Assembly (NCBI GenBank): GCA_929200365.1
Contig: CAKMZM010000012.1
Span: 1 to 35,438, forward strand
Direction of reading: 5' to 3'
Source: an uncultured Flavobacteriaceae bacterium
Lineage (GTDB): Bacteria; Bacteroidota; Bacteroidia; Flavobacteriales; Flavobacteriaceae
Length of the DNA stretch: 35,438 nucleotides
Part shown: piece by piece, positions 18,727-26,728 of the stretch
Layout: each line of letters begins with the position of its first letter
How positions within the stretch are numbered: position 1 is the stretch's first letter
Program-made: the position numbers and the translations under genes
The notes under the pieces: model-generated
Seen by the model: only the letters and a program-made list of their open reading frames with translations
Told to the model about the DNA's origin: nothing
Databases searched by the model: none

Positions 18727-20328
18727 TTAACTTTTAGATGCTTTAATTGCATCAAAGTATCGGGCAAGCTGTTTCTTAACCACAGGGAATAAGAAGAATA
18801 ACCCTATCATATTTGGGAATACCATTGCAAAAATCATTGCATCAGAGAAATCCCAAATAGATTTCATACTAGCTGCTGCTCCAACTACAACAAACGTTAG
18901 AAACAATAACTTATACACTAAATCTGCTGTTTTACCTCTACCGAATAAGAATTTCCATGATTGTAAACCATAGTATGACCAAGAGATCATAGTAGAAACA
19001 GCAAACAACACTACGGCAATGGTTAAAAACACATCAGAATATGGTATATATTGTGCAAAAGCCTTTGAAGTAATACCTGCTCCTTCATAAGGTGCTCCAT
19101 CAATGAAAACGGCACCAGATCCATCTCCTCCATACTCAAATGCTCCACCAAAATTGAAAATAATAATTACTAATGCTGTCATAGTACATATCACTACGGT
19201 ATCAATAAAAGGTTCTAATAAAGCCACAAGTCCTTCACTGGCAGAATATTTGGTTTTTACTGCAGAATGTGCAATAGACGCAGATCCTGCTCCTGCTTCA
19301 TTAGAAAATGCTGCTCTCTTAAAACCTACTAATAAAACTCCTATTATACTTCCTACTCCTATTGCAGTTGGGTTAAAAGCTTCGCTAATAATCAATCCTA
19401 TCGCATCATCAACTAATGAGAAATTACCAAAAATTATATATAAACAAGCTAACAAATACAGGAGAGCCATAAAAGGAACTACTTTTTCTGTTACCGAAGC
19501 GATACGCTTAATTCCTCCAATAATAATAATTCCAACAAGAATTGCCAGAATTATTCCAATCCAAAAACCTGCTCCTGCACTTTGAAGATCCAGAAGTTCT
19601 TTTAAAACAACGGTTGCCTGATTAGATTGTGCGGCATTACCACCACCGAATGATCCTCCTATACAAAATATCGCAAATATAACTGCCGCAATTTTTCCTA
19701 GAACTTTAAATCCTCTTTCTTTTAATCCTTTACTTAAATAGTACATCGGTCCTCCATATACAGTACCATCTTCTCCTACATCTCTATACTGAACTCCAAG
19801 AGTACATTCTACAAATTTGGTAGACATTCCTAATAACCCACAGATAATCATCCAAAATGTTGCTCCTGGCCCTCCTAGTGCAATTGCCAGCGCTACCCCT
19901 GCAATATTACCATTACCCACAGTACCTGAAACTGCTGTTGCCAGTGCTTGAAAATGACTAACTTCTCCTTCTTTAGACTCATCACGTATGGTATCTCTTA
20001 TATCACCATCTACCGCAGCCGATGGGTCTCCTAAGCTATGCCCTTCAACATCGTCATATTTTCCTCGCACTACATTAATAGCTTTTCCAAAATATCTTAT
20101 ATTAGGAAATCCAAAATAGAGTGTAAAAAACAATGCGCTTATTACTAATAGTATAATAACGAATGGCGCACCTTCAAAAACTTCGAAAAAGATCACATTA
20201 GAAAAGAAATCTGAAATAGGTTTAAAACCTTCATCTATTTTCTGATCCAGACCTTTTTCTGTGACCTCTTGTGCGAATGTAAAAAATGGAATGGTAAGTG
20301 CTAAAAGTGAAAGAAGAATTCTCTTCAT
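18727..20328 (-). CDS. Sodium:alanine symporter family protein (AGCS)
   Basis: A 533-residue inner-membrane transporter with about 11 hydrophobic segments after a cleavable-looking N-terminus (MKRILLSLLALTIPFFTFAQ). AGCS signatures: SGTVGNGNIAGVALAIALGG, GPGATFWMIICGLLGMSTKF, YRDVGEDGTVYGGPMYYL, and FSNEAGAGSASIAHSAVKT. It imports alanine or glycine with Na+. A loop rich in Gly near residue 410 (GGDGSGAVFIDGAPYEG) is longer than in enterobacterial DagA. It has no amino-acid metabolism neighbours and is probably co-oriented with, but separately terminated from, the downstream helix-hairpin-helix gene. Confidence 0.95.
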   Translation of the reverse strand: MKRILLSLLALTIPFFTFAQEVTEKGLDQKIDEGFKPISDFFSNVIFFEVFEGAPFVIILLVISALFFTLYFGFPNIRYFGKAINVVRGKYDDVEGHSLGDPSAAVDGDIRDTIRDESKEGEVSHFQALATAVSGTVGNGNIAGVALAIALGGPGATFWMIICGLLGMSTKFVECTLGVQYRDVGEDGTVYGGPMYYLSKGLKERGFKVLGKIAAVIFAIFCIGGSFGGGNAAQSNQATVVLKELLDLQSAGAGFWIGIILAILVGIIIIGGIKRIASVTEKVVPFMALLYLLACLYIIFGNFSLVDDAIGLIISEAFNPTAIGVGSIIGVLLVGFKRAAFSNEAGAGSASIAHSAVKTKYSASEGLVALLEPFIDTVVICTMTALVIIIFNFGGAFEYGGDGSGAVFIDGAPYEGAGITSKAFAQYIPYSDVFLTIAVVLFAVSTMISWSYYGLQSWKFLFGRGKTADLVYKLLFLTFVVVGAAASMKSIWDFSDAMIFAMVFPNMIGLFFLFPVVKKQLARYFDAIKASKS

Positions 20329-20384
20329 GATTTTGTAAATTAATTGAATCTAATTATTTAATAAAGTGAGCAAGATGGTAAAAA

Positions 20385-20422
20385 AAACATTTGTTTACAA
20401 TTTTTTTGGAGGTTAAATGTTT
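20385..20422 (-). terminator. Weak terminator-like hairpin after the K+ channel gene
   Basis: 8-bp arms AAACATTT / AAATGTTT (20422-20415 and 20392-20385) around a 22-nt loop run into T residues on the minus strand, 9 nt after the channel stop. AT-rich and loosely looped, so moderate support only. Confidence 0.4.
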
Positions 20423-20430
20423 TTTAATTG

Positions 20431-21447
20431 TTAAATACCAAACTCTTTATTTAAAAGATTAATTTGTTCTGGACGACCAAGAACAACAACTTTTGAACCT
20501 GGCTTTAGAAGGATATTTGCTTCGGGGTTTACAATATATTCTCCTTCTGGTGATTTGTAACCTATAATGGTACATCCTGTTCTGGATCTCATATTAATAT
20601 CAAGAATAGTTCTTTCTATTTTATCATCAAACATGTCTTCAAAAGAAATTTCTTCAATATTTATAGATTTTTTACCTATAATAGAAAGGTTATCTAAAAA
20701 TTCTATTAAATCAGGTACTACTACTAATGATGCCATATGATCCCCACCAATACGATCTGGCATAATAACATTATCTGCACCTGCTAATCGTATTTTCTTA
20801 TAAGAAGTATCTTGAGAGGCTCTACTAATTATTTTAAGTTCTTTATTAATTTGTCTTGCTGAAAGTACTATAAACAGATTATCTGCATCTTCTGGCAATG
20901 TGCATATTAAACAAGCAGCTTTTTTAATACCTGCTTCTATTAGTACTTCATCTTCTGTAGCATTACCTTTTAGAAAAAACAAATCTTCATCTTGATATTT
21001 TTCTATTATCGCTTCATCTTTTTCGATAATAATAAATGGTTTGTTATATGCTAACAATTTGGCAGCAGCTTGTTTACCATTGCGACCATAACCAACTATA
21101 ATTATTTGATTTTCAATATTATGCATCATTTTTTGTGTTTTTCGATATTGAACTCTTTTAGGGTCATTTTTACTTACAATATACTCTGTTATTACTGATA
21201 CAGAATATGCAAATATGGCTACACTAGTCGAAATAAGAAATACGGTAAATAGCTTTGCATTGTCATCAAGAGGTTCAACTTCTCCAAAACCTACAGTAGA
21301 TAGTGTAATGACTGCCATGTACAAAGCATCTACCCAGGAATAATTAGAAAAAAACCGAAATCCCAATACTCCGCTAGCAATTACTATAATTAATAAAATT
21401 AATGCAATATGTATTTTTGGTATTCCTCCTCTATACACCTTTTTCAT
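20431..21447 (-). CDS. Two-TM potassium channel with RCK (TrkA-N/TrkA-C) domains
   Basis: A 338-residue ion-channel protein. TM1 (13-33), pore helix and filter TLSTVGFGEVEP (filter TVGFG at 51-55, in place of the commoner TVGYG), TM2 (67-90), then the cytosolic RCK domain with the Rossmann nucleotide motif IIIVGYGRNGKQ (115-125), and a C-terminal TrkA-C domain (about 255-338). The architecture is that of MthK/Kch-like K+ channels gated by ligand. Its ATG overlaps the stop of the PspC gene (ATGA), so the two are translationally coupled. It ends the DUF2851-PspC-channel operon. Confidence 0.93.
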   Translation of the reverse strand: MKKVYRGGIPKIHIALILLIIVIASGVLGFRFFSNYSWVDALYMAVITLSTVGFGEVEPLDDNAKLFTVFLISTSVAIFAYSVSVITEYIVSKNDPKRVQYRKTQKMMHNIENQIIIVGYGRNGKQAAAKLLAYNKPFIIIEKDEAIIEKYQDEDLFFLKGNATEDEVLIEAGIKKAACLICTLPEDADNLFIVLSARQINKELKIISRASQDTSYKKIRLAGADNVIMPDRIGGDHMASLVVVPDLIEFLDNLSIIGKKSINIEEISFEDMFDDKIERTILDINMRSRTGCTIIGYKSPEGEYIVNPEANILLKPGSKVVVLGRPEQINLLNKEFGI

Positions 21448-21665
21448 AGATCAAACACTGAAGTTCGTTTAGTATAAACCAAGTCTTTTAATTTTAACCA
21501 AAATGCCAGATTAAGGTATATTACAAAACCCAAACCTACAGTAGCAAAGGTTAAGTAAATAAAAAACAAACGTACGTTTTTAGCTCGCATCCCTAACCTA
21601 TCGGCTAATCTAGAGGAAACATAAAACCCGTTACGTTCTAAAAATTGTTTTAGATTATAAAGCAT
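21444..21665 (-). CDS. PspC domain small membrane protein
   Basis: A 73-residue protein with the PspC core: FYVSSRLADRLGMRAKNVRLFFIYL followed by one hydrophobic span (about 33-57, here split as FFIYLTFATVGLGFVIYLN). PspC family members are inner-membrane proteins related to the phage-shock sensor, but lone copies in Bacteroidetes have no proven role. It lies 32 bp after DUF2851 and overlaps the channel gene by 4 bp. Confidence 0.88.
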   Translation of the reverse strand: MLYNLKQFLERNGFYVSSRLADRLGMRAKNVRLFFIYLTFATVGLGFVIYLNLAFWLKLKDLVYTKRTSVFDL

Positions 21666-21697
21666 ACTGCAAAGTAATTATATTATCCTAAATTTTA

Positions 21698-22975
21698 TTA
21701 ACCATTTAATAAATAATTCCCAATAGCACATTTTAAACATGCTTTTTGATCGCAATACTCGTTTTTGAGTTGGATCATTGCTTGAGAATGCATCGCGTTT
21801 TCAATTGGCACGTTTAAGTTCATAAAATTGCTAATAATACTGTTTTTTTCAAAAGGTAATTTAGAAACTAATTCAAAAATATCTTCTTCGGGGTTTTGCC
21901 CAATACTTCTGGCGTAAACAAATTTTATGGGAATAATCGTATTAATTAACAGCAAATCAATAAATGATTTTGTTAGTTTTTTTCTACTTGTTTTTGATTC
22001 TTTTTCAAAAGTATAATGGTTTTGCCAAAATTCACTTGTTTCTACATTAAAAAGAATATAAAAATCATCTATTGTATTAATTCTAATTACTTCGCTAAAG
22101 AGTTGATGGTTTTTAAAATATAACATAGCCAACTGAGCTAACCGTATTGTTGGAAAATTAGGTGGTCGTAATCTAAAAAAATGAAATAAACCTACTCTAT
22201 TGGTACTCAATTTAAATTTATTTTTCAAAAATTGATATTCACTTTTCAGGGTATTGAAATACTCTTCTTTTATATCGATATCTAAGAAACCTGCCTGACC
22301 ATAAAATAATGCTTCTAATTGTTTTAAGTTATCTGTACATTTTCTAAGTACTGTAAAATCTATTGAGCTTGCCATACTCAAAAAAGCTGCTCCATTTATT
22401 TTTAAACCAAAGTTCTTAGCTAGTAGTTTAAACAATACAGCTTGCCAATTATTCTCTGAGTCTCTTAGCAATTCTAATACTAAAGTTGATTTTTTCTCCA
22501 ATCTTTCTAAATACAATCTTTCTTGCCAATTCGATAGTACAAAACCCGAAACTTCAGGTAGTTGTTTATTACATCCAATCCATTGTTTCGTATTTTTATG
22601 AAAGAGTTTTTTGTAGCGAGATAATAGTTCTTCTTTTATATAGTCCTTAAGTTGTAATGTGGGTATAATGGTATTATCTTTCCTAAAAATTTCTATATCA
22701 TCTTCCCAAACTACATGAAGAATCACATTATCAAATGCAGGGTCATTCTCGTGGTTATGTGCATACCAATCACTCGATTTGATATGTACCTCTACATTTC
22801 CAGCCCATTTCTGACCGTTAATAATTAGTCTTGCGTTAAAAAAATCAGGCCCTGAATTTTCTGTATTATGAGCACCTACCTGCTGAAGTATAAGCTCTTC
22901 ATGCCTTGTTGTTTTAAGATCAGAAAATTCAATTTTTTTATATTTCCAAAGGTATTGTAAAAAATCTTCAGTCAT
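21698..22975 (-). CDS. DUF2851 family protein
   Basis: A 425-residue soluble protein starting MTEDFLQYLWKYKKIEFSD. The region GPDFFNARLIINGQKWAGNV, then EVHIKSSDWYAHNH near residues 40-72, resembles a nuclease-like fold (D..A...I....W.GNVE.H..S.DW), and the C-terminus has a Cys cluster C-x(4)-C-x(2)-C (CDQKACLKC). DUF2851 is common in Bacteroidetes. A nuclease role is inference from the motif spacing; the family has no proven activity that I know of. It is first in a three-gene operon with PspC and the K+ channel, an arrangement often seen in flavobacteria. Confidence 0.88.
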   Translation of the reverse strand: MTEDFLQYLWKYKKIEFSDLKTTRHEELILQQVGAHNTENSGPDFFNARLIINGQKWAGNVEVHIKSSDWYAHNHENDPAFDNVILHVVWEDDIEIFRKDNTIIPTLQLKDYIKEELLSRYKKLFHKNTKQWIGCNKQLPEVSGFVLSNWQERLYLERLEKKSTLVLELLRDSENNWQAVLFKLLAKNFGLKINGAAFLSMASSIDFTVLRKCTDNLKQLEALFYGQAGFLDIDIKEEYFNTLKSEYQFLKNKFKLSTNRVGLFHFFRLRPPNFPTIRLAQLAMLYFKNHQLFSEVIRINTIDDFYILFNVETSEFWQNHYTFEKESKTSRKKLTKSFIDLLLINTIIPIKFVYARSIGQNPEEDIFELVSKLPFEKNSIISNFMNLNVPIENAMHSQAMIQLKNEYCDQKACLKCAIGNYLLNG

Positions 22976-23357
22976 ATTTTCTATATATTGTTTATAATTA
23001 GTTAGACCTACTTGTAAGTATACAGGTGGAATTAGCTATTAAACATCTCGGGTAGGATAGAAATATTGAGAATAGCTTTTTTTTAAAATAGTTGATGAAA
23101 ATACTAAAAATTTATTTGAATCTTTTAAATTCTATTAAATAACATTGAAGTGATTTATTGGTTTGCAAAGACAAGAAAAGGTATCGAGGGCAAGTGGTAT
23201 TTCATCAAAAATCCAATTTATTAATATCTGTTATGACTTAAAAAAGGAAATTGAAGTAATTTATGAGTACAAGAAAGATAAACTAATGATTATTTAATAG
23301 TACGATTACTGGTTAACATTCTTAAAATTAAGTTAATTCCATACAAAATGTACTATC

Positions 23358-23391
23358 GGTAAGGTTTTATGTATTAATGGAAAACCTTACC
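23358..23391. other. Perfect 11-bp inverted repeat
   Basis: GGTAAGGTTTT (23358-23368) and AAAACCTTACC (23381-23391) around a 12-nt loop in gene-free DNA. No T-run directly follows on either strand, so structure or protein binding is as likely as termination. Confidence 0.6.
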
Positions 23392-23502
23392 ATAAATTCA
23401 TTTCTTTTCTTTGTGATGAATTAATTAAGGAAAAAGAATTGATTCGTTCAAAATATTAAGATTACAAAACCCTAAGCTAAGTTGAGTTTGTGTTAGGTTA
23501 TT

Positions 23503-23535
23503 GATGGTTGCCTTTTGGCAACCATCTTTATTTTT
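23503..23535 (+). terminator. Orphan plus-strand intrinsic terminator
   Basis: A perfect 10-bp GC-rich stem (GATGGTTGCC / GGCAACCATC, 23503-23512 and 23517-23526) with a TTTT loop followed by TTTATTTTT on the plus strand. No intact plus-strand gene lies upstream within the window's gap, so it should end a small RNA, a decayed gene or antisense transcription of the DUF2851 operon. Confidence 0.75.
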
Positions 23536-23536
23536 G
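23508..23536 (+). promoter_or_regulatory. Promoter-like boxes overlapping the orphan terminator
   Basis: TTG (23508-23510), 18 nt, TATTTTTG (23529-23536) fit the Bacteroidetes consensus on the plus strand but are built from the terminator stem and T-run. Downstream I see no ORF above about nine codons, so this may be chance. Confidence 0.3.
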
Positions 23537-23728
23537 CATATAAAAGAAATCAGGATTTAGGTTTTTTTTCGGATCAAGACCAATTGTTATGTTTATGCAA
23601 AAATTCTGGTTAATCTAAAGAGGAAGAATTTTATATTTTGACACCTCTGAATTGTGCTATAAACGCTCTTATTTTAGCATTAAAGATTCTGTTGAATCAT
23701 TAGTGTGTTTCGATTGATAAAGATTTAT

Positions 23729-24715
23729 TTATGAATTGGTATTCATACTAGGGTGAATATTGAACTTATTAAAAAATGCTTTTTTAAATTTTGAAGAATT
23801 AGAATAATTAAGCGTATCCATCACTTCTCGTATTGATAACCCCTCTCCGATAATCATATTATATGAAGTCTCTAGTCGTTTATTATTAAAAAATTCTAAT
23901 GGAGTTTGATTATGAATTTCTTTAAACATATTAAAAAAATTCGTGCGACTCATATGTGCCATGACTGCTAATTGATCAACTCCTATAAAGGGTTCTCTAA
24001 GATTATTCTTAAGATAATCACTCACTTTATAAATACCTCCAACTTGTCCGCAATTAATATTAAAGGGGTTACTTTCTGTATCCCATCTTAATGCATCTTT
24101 CCAGAAAGTTTCTAACAGTCGAACGCCTCGACAAATAAAATAAAGATAGTTTTCTATCTTATCTACATCAGGTTCTACAATTTGGTCAAAAAGATTTGAT
24201 TGTTTATAAGAAAGATAAAATTTGTTAATATGTTGATGCGAATGACGAATATAATGATCAAGTTTTTCTGCCATATCAGTATTCTTTCTAAAAAAAGGCT
24301 TCATATATGAGTTTTTTAATACAATCACAGTAGATTTTACTTCTGCTCCCTTTGGGATAAAAATTTGTTCTCCTTGTCGAGCGTCCATACATCTCATATT
24401 ACCAGGAGTATAACTATTAGAATATTGGCTTATAATTTGATCTTTCTCTAACCGATGATCTAAAGCATATTTTCTAAAATGAAGTATAATATCTCTTTCA
24501 TTAATTGGTCGCCTAATATATTCAATATCAGTATTAGCTTTATAATTATTTATGATAAGAAAGACCTCTGGGGATATTTCATAATATAGCAAGTATCCTT
24601 CTCCAATTTCTGGGGTAAAATAAATTCGATCGGTAGAATTATTCGATCTTAATCGAGAACTAAAATAATCTCTTAGCTTATTAATATCAGAAAAATCAAA
24701 CAAATATTTACACAT
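23729..24715 (-). CDS. AraC family transcriptional regulator
   Basis: A 328-residue protein with a C-terminal AraC/XylS double helix-turn-helix (about 225-325): LKNNLREPFIGVDQLAVMAH, MSRTNFFNMFKEIHNQTPLEF and the second helix pair IREVMDTLNYSNSSKFKKAF. The N-terminal 220 residues have no family I recognise; a cupin-like sensor is possible (beta-rich stretch around IFIPKGAEVKSTVIVL). It is flanked by long gene-free regions on both sides (753 and 554 bp), so its targets cannot be inferred. The final helix has the family's F-x-x-x-x-x-x-x-P pattern. Confidence 0.88.
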   Translation of the reverse strand: MCKYLFDFSDINKLRDYFSSRLRSNNSTDRIYFTPEIGEGYLLYYEISPEVFLIINNYKANTDIEYIRRPINERDIILHFRKYALDHRLEKDQIISQYSNSYTPGNMRCMDARQGEQIFIPKGAEVKSTVIVLKNSYMKPFFRKNTDMAEKLDHYIRHSHQHINKFYLSYKQSNLFDQIVEPDVDKIENYLYFICRGVRLLETFWKDALRWDTESNPFNINCGQVGGIYKVSDYLKNNLREPFIGVDQLAVMAHMSRTNFFNMFKEIHNQTPLEFFNNKRLETSYNMIIGEGLSIREVMDTLNYSNSSKFKKAFFNKFNIHPSMNTNS

Positions 24716-24772
24716 ACTACTATTATTTTATATTTATCTTCTTTAATGTAACATAGATGCTTTTCTTGGTAA

Positions 24773-24927
24773 GAGCATGTTTAAACTCCTTGCTTCCTGA
24801 AAATCATTATTTTGAGAACCATGAGGTTGTTTCAAATCATTCGAATATCCCAATATGTTCATGATTTGAAGCTTACTCAGAACCTCAAACTATTGATTTT
24901 CAGTTTACATTGTGTTTAAACATGCTC
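24773..24927. mobile_element. MITE-like palindromic element, copy B, with TAA flanks
   Basis: 155 bp bounded by perfect 14-bp inverted ends (GAGCATGTTTAAAC at 24773-24786, its complement at 24914-24927). The palindrome continues imperfectly inwards (CTGAAAATCA near 24797 against TGATTTTCAG near 24894; TTCAAATCAT against ATGATTTGAA). Immediate flanks are TAA on both sides (24770-24772, 24928-24930). GAG-starting ends with a 3-bp TNA duplication resemble the IS5 family, IS1031 subgroup; this assignment is inference. No coding capacity. A diverged copy lies at 17571-17718. Confidence 0.8.
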
Positions 24928-25074
24928 TAATTATAAAAATAACTACACCACTTATGAACTAAAAGTCTATAGGTTTTTATACCGACTAAAGTCAGCAGTA
25001 TGAAATGGTGTACATTTACTCTTTTTTCAATATTATAAAACAGAATATTTGCACTTTGTACTCTAAACTATATC

Positions 25075-25216
25075 AACAGTTAATCGAGAAAAACTATAAC
25101 TGTTTATCCTTTATTTTGATATAAAATAAAGGTCGCTTTTCTAGAAGCTAAAGCGAAATATAATAGAGCGCATAGTTAACCATTTCTGTCACCAATAAAA
25201 CAATCCCTTTTATTGG
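25075..25216. repeat. Cluster of four stem-loops in gene-free DNA
   Basis: In order: 25075-25082/25097-25104 (AACAGTTA/TAACTGTT, 8 bp), 25108-25117/25123-25132 (CCTTTATTTT/AAAATAAAGG, 10 bp), 25133-25139/25150-25156 (TCGCTTT/AAAGCGA, 7 bp) and 25192-25200/25208-25216 (CCAATAAAA/TTTTATTGG, 9 bp). The last competes with the hairpin at 25205-25241. The rest of 24929-25269 shows no ORF of note. A structured RNA is possible but unproven. Confidence 0.5.
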
Positions 25217-25241
25217 CTTACAAAGAAAGCAAATAAAAGGG
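25205..25241 (-). terminator. Hairpin downstream of the CBS-like gene
   Basis: CCCTTTTATT (25205-25214) plus GCTT (25216-25219) pairs with AAGC (25227-25230) plus AATAAAAGGG (25232-25241), a 14-bp stem with one mismatch, starting 29 nt after the CBS-like stop. A T-rich ATTGTTTTATT follows on the minus strand, so it is a likely terminator. Confidence 0.55.
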
Positions 25242-25269
25242 GTGAGAAATCATGATTAAATATAAGAAT

Positions 25270-26631
25270 TTATTTTATATGGCTAATAACGTCATATTTT
25301 GTTATGATATGATGTTTTCCGTTTTTTAAGGTAACCAAAACCGCAGAACTTCCATTTTTAATAAGTTTGGATATCTCATCAAGTGAAGTTTTAGCGTTTA
25401 CAATCGGAAAAGGATCTTTCATTACATCTTTGATTGGCGTACTACCCACATTTTTATCATCTAAAAAAGCAGTAAAAAGCGCGCTTTCATCTACAGAACC
25501 AACAAACCCATCACTATCAACCACAGGTATTTGCGAAATTTTAAATTTACGCATACGCTCAATAGCGTGTGATACCAGCTCTTCTGTTTTAACAGTTACT
25601 AAAGGTTTTTTGATATGGTTTTTTACTAAATCATCGGCTGTATATACTTCTTCATCCAGAAAACCTCGTTCTCGCATCCAATCATCGTTAAACATTTTTC
25701 CTACATACCTACTACCATGATCATGAAACAAAACAACTACAACATCATCTTTTGTGAAATTTTCTTTTAATTGAAGTAATCCTTTTATAGCTGCTCCTGC
25801 ACTATTACCCAAAAACATTCCTTCTTCTTTTGCTAGCTTTTGAGTATATACTGCTGCATCCTTATCAGTTACTTTGGTAAATCCATCAATAACTGAAAAA
25901 TCTACATTTTTTGGTAAAATATCTTCTCCAATACCTTCTGTAATGTATGAATAAATCTCATTTCCATCAAAAATCCCAGTTTCATGATATTTTTTAAAAA
26001 CAGAACCATAGGTATCTATTCCCCATATCTTAATATTTGGTTTTTTTTCTTTTAGGTATCTTCCTACACCAGATACGGTTCCTCCTGTACCAACCCCAAC
26101 AACAAAATGTGTTATCTTACCATCAGTTTGTTTCCATATTTCTGGGCCTGTGCTTTCATAATGTGCTTTTGTATTTGAAGGGTTATCATACTGGTTAACA
26201 TACCAAGAATTTGGAGTTTCTTCTGCCAATCTCTTTGAGACCGAGTAATATGATCTTGGGTCATCGGGTTCTACATTAGTTGGGCAAACCATTACCTTTG
26301 CTCCTACTGCTCTAAGGATATCCATTTTTTCCTTAGACTGCTTATCTGCCATTACACAAATCAGTTTATATCCTTTTATGATAGCTACCAATGCCAATCC
26401 CATTCCTGTATTTCCTGACGTCCCTTCTATAATAGTTCCTCCTGGTCGCAATCTACCATCGGCTTCTGCATCTTCTATCATTTTTAAAGCCATTCGATCC
26501 TTCACAGAATTTCCAGGGTTAAAAGTTTCATATTTGGCCAACACCAAAGCATCTACATCTTTCACCAGTGCATTCAATTGAACCATCGGTGTATTACCAA
26601 TAGTCTCTAGTATATTTTTTGCATATTCCAT
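25270..26631 (-). CDS. Cystathionine beta-synthase-like PLP enzyme with CBS pair
   Basis: A 453-residue protein. The fold-type II PLP domain covers about 1-320, with the Schiff-base lysine Lys44 (NPGNSVKDRMA), the phosphate-binding loop GVGTGGTVSGVGRY near 177-190 and EGTSGNTG at 69-76. Two CBS motifs follow (about 335-453, HAIERMRKFKISQIPVVDSD and ISKLIKNGSSAVLV). This layout is that of cystathionine beta-synthase without the heme segment; cysteine synthase is the alternative reaction. It has its own promoter-like box and no sulfur-pathway neighbours here. The start MEYAKNILETIGNTPMVQLN is typical. Confidence 0.93.
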   Translation of the reverse strand: MEYAKNILETIGNTPMVQLNALVKDVDALVLAKYETFNPGNSVKDRMALKMIEDAEADGRLRPGGTIIEGTSGNTGMGLALVAIIKGYKLICVMADKQSKEKMDILRAVGAKVMVCPTNVEPDDPRSYYSVSKRLAEETPNSWYVNQYDNPSNTKAHYESTGPEIWKQTDGKITHFVVGVGTGGTVSGVGRYLKEKKPNIKIWGIDTYGSVFKKYHETGIFDGNEIYSYITEGIGEDILPKNVDFSVIDGFTKVTDKDAAVYTQKLAKEEGMFLGNSAGAAIKGLLQLKENFTKDDVVVVLFHDHGSRYVGKMFNDDWMRERGFLDEEVYTADDLVKNHIKKPLVTVKTEELVSHAIERMRKFKISQIPVVDSDGFVGSVDESALFTAFLDDKNVGSTPIKDVMKDPFPIVNAKTSLDEISKLIKNGSSAVLVTLKNGKHHIITKYDVISHIK

Positions 26632-26671
26632 TCATCATAATTTATAACCCAAAAGGGGGATTTCAACACAA

Positions 26672-26679
26672 CAAAGATA
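26672..26679 (-). promoter_or_regulatory. -7 promoter box of the CBS-like gene
   Basis: The minus strand reads TATCTTTG, identical to the rpsU box and a full match to TAnnTTTG, 41 nt upstream of the ATG. A TTG at the -33 distance is not evident. Confidence 0.45.
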
Positions 26680-26728
26680 CGATCTAGATATCATCGGTTG
26701 GTAATTTTTGAAATAGATTAACAGATTA

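Larger units (their letters stand above)
22976..23728. other. 753-bp stretch without a recognisable gene
   Basis: No supported CDS on either strand. Short plus-strand open stretches between 23150 and 23297 read in two frames (for example VIYWFAKTRKGIEGKWYFI, then YDLKKEIEVIYEYKK in another frame), each ended by stops and lacking clear starts. This could be a decayed gene or insertion remnant. It contains two strong inverted repeats, the second a plus-strand terminator with nothing obvious to terminate. Confidence 0.55.

Noticed and set aside
19103-19585. Plus-strand frame of 160 codons opposite the symporter gene
   Set aside because: Antisense shadow of a strongly recognisable AGCS coding region; low-complexity Ile/Pro/Ala protein with no family.
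23150-23297. Short plus-strand frames in two phases as a frameshifted gene
   Set aside because: Too short, no start codons in good context, and no family recognised; kept only as part of the gene-free region.
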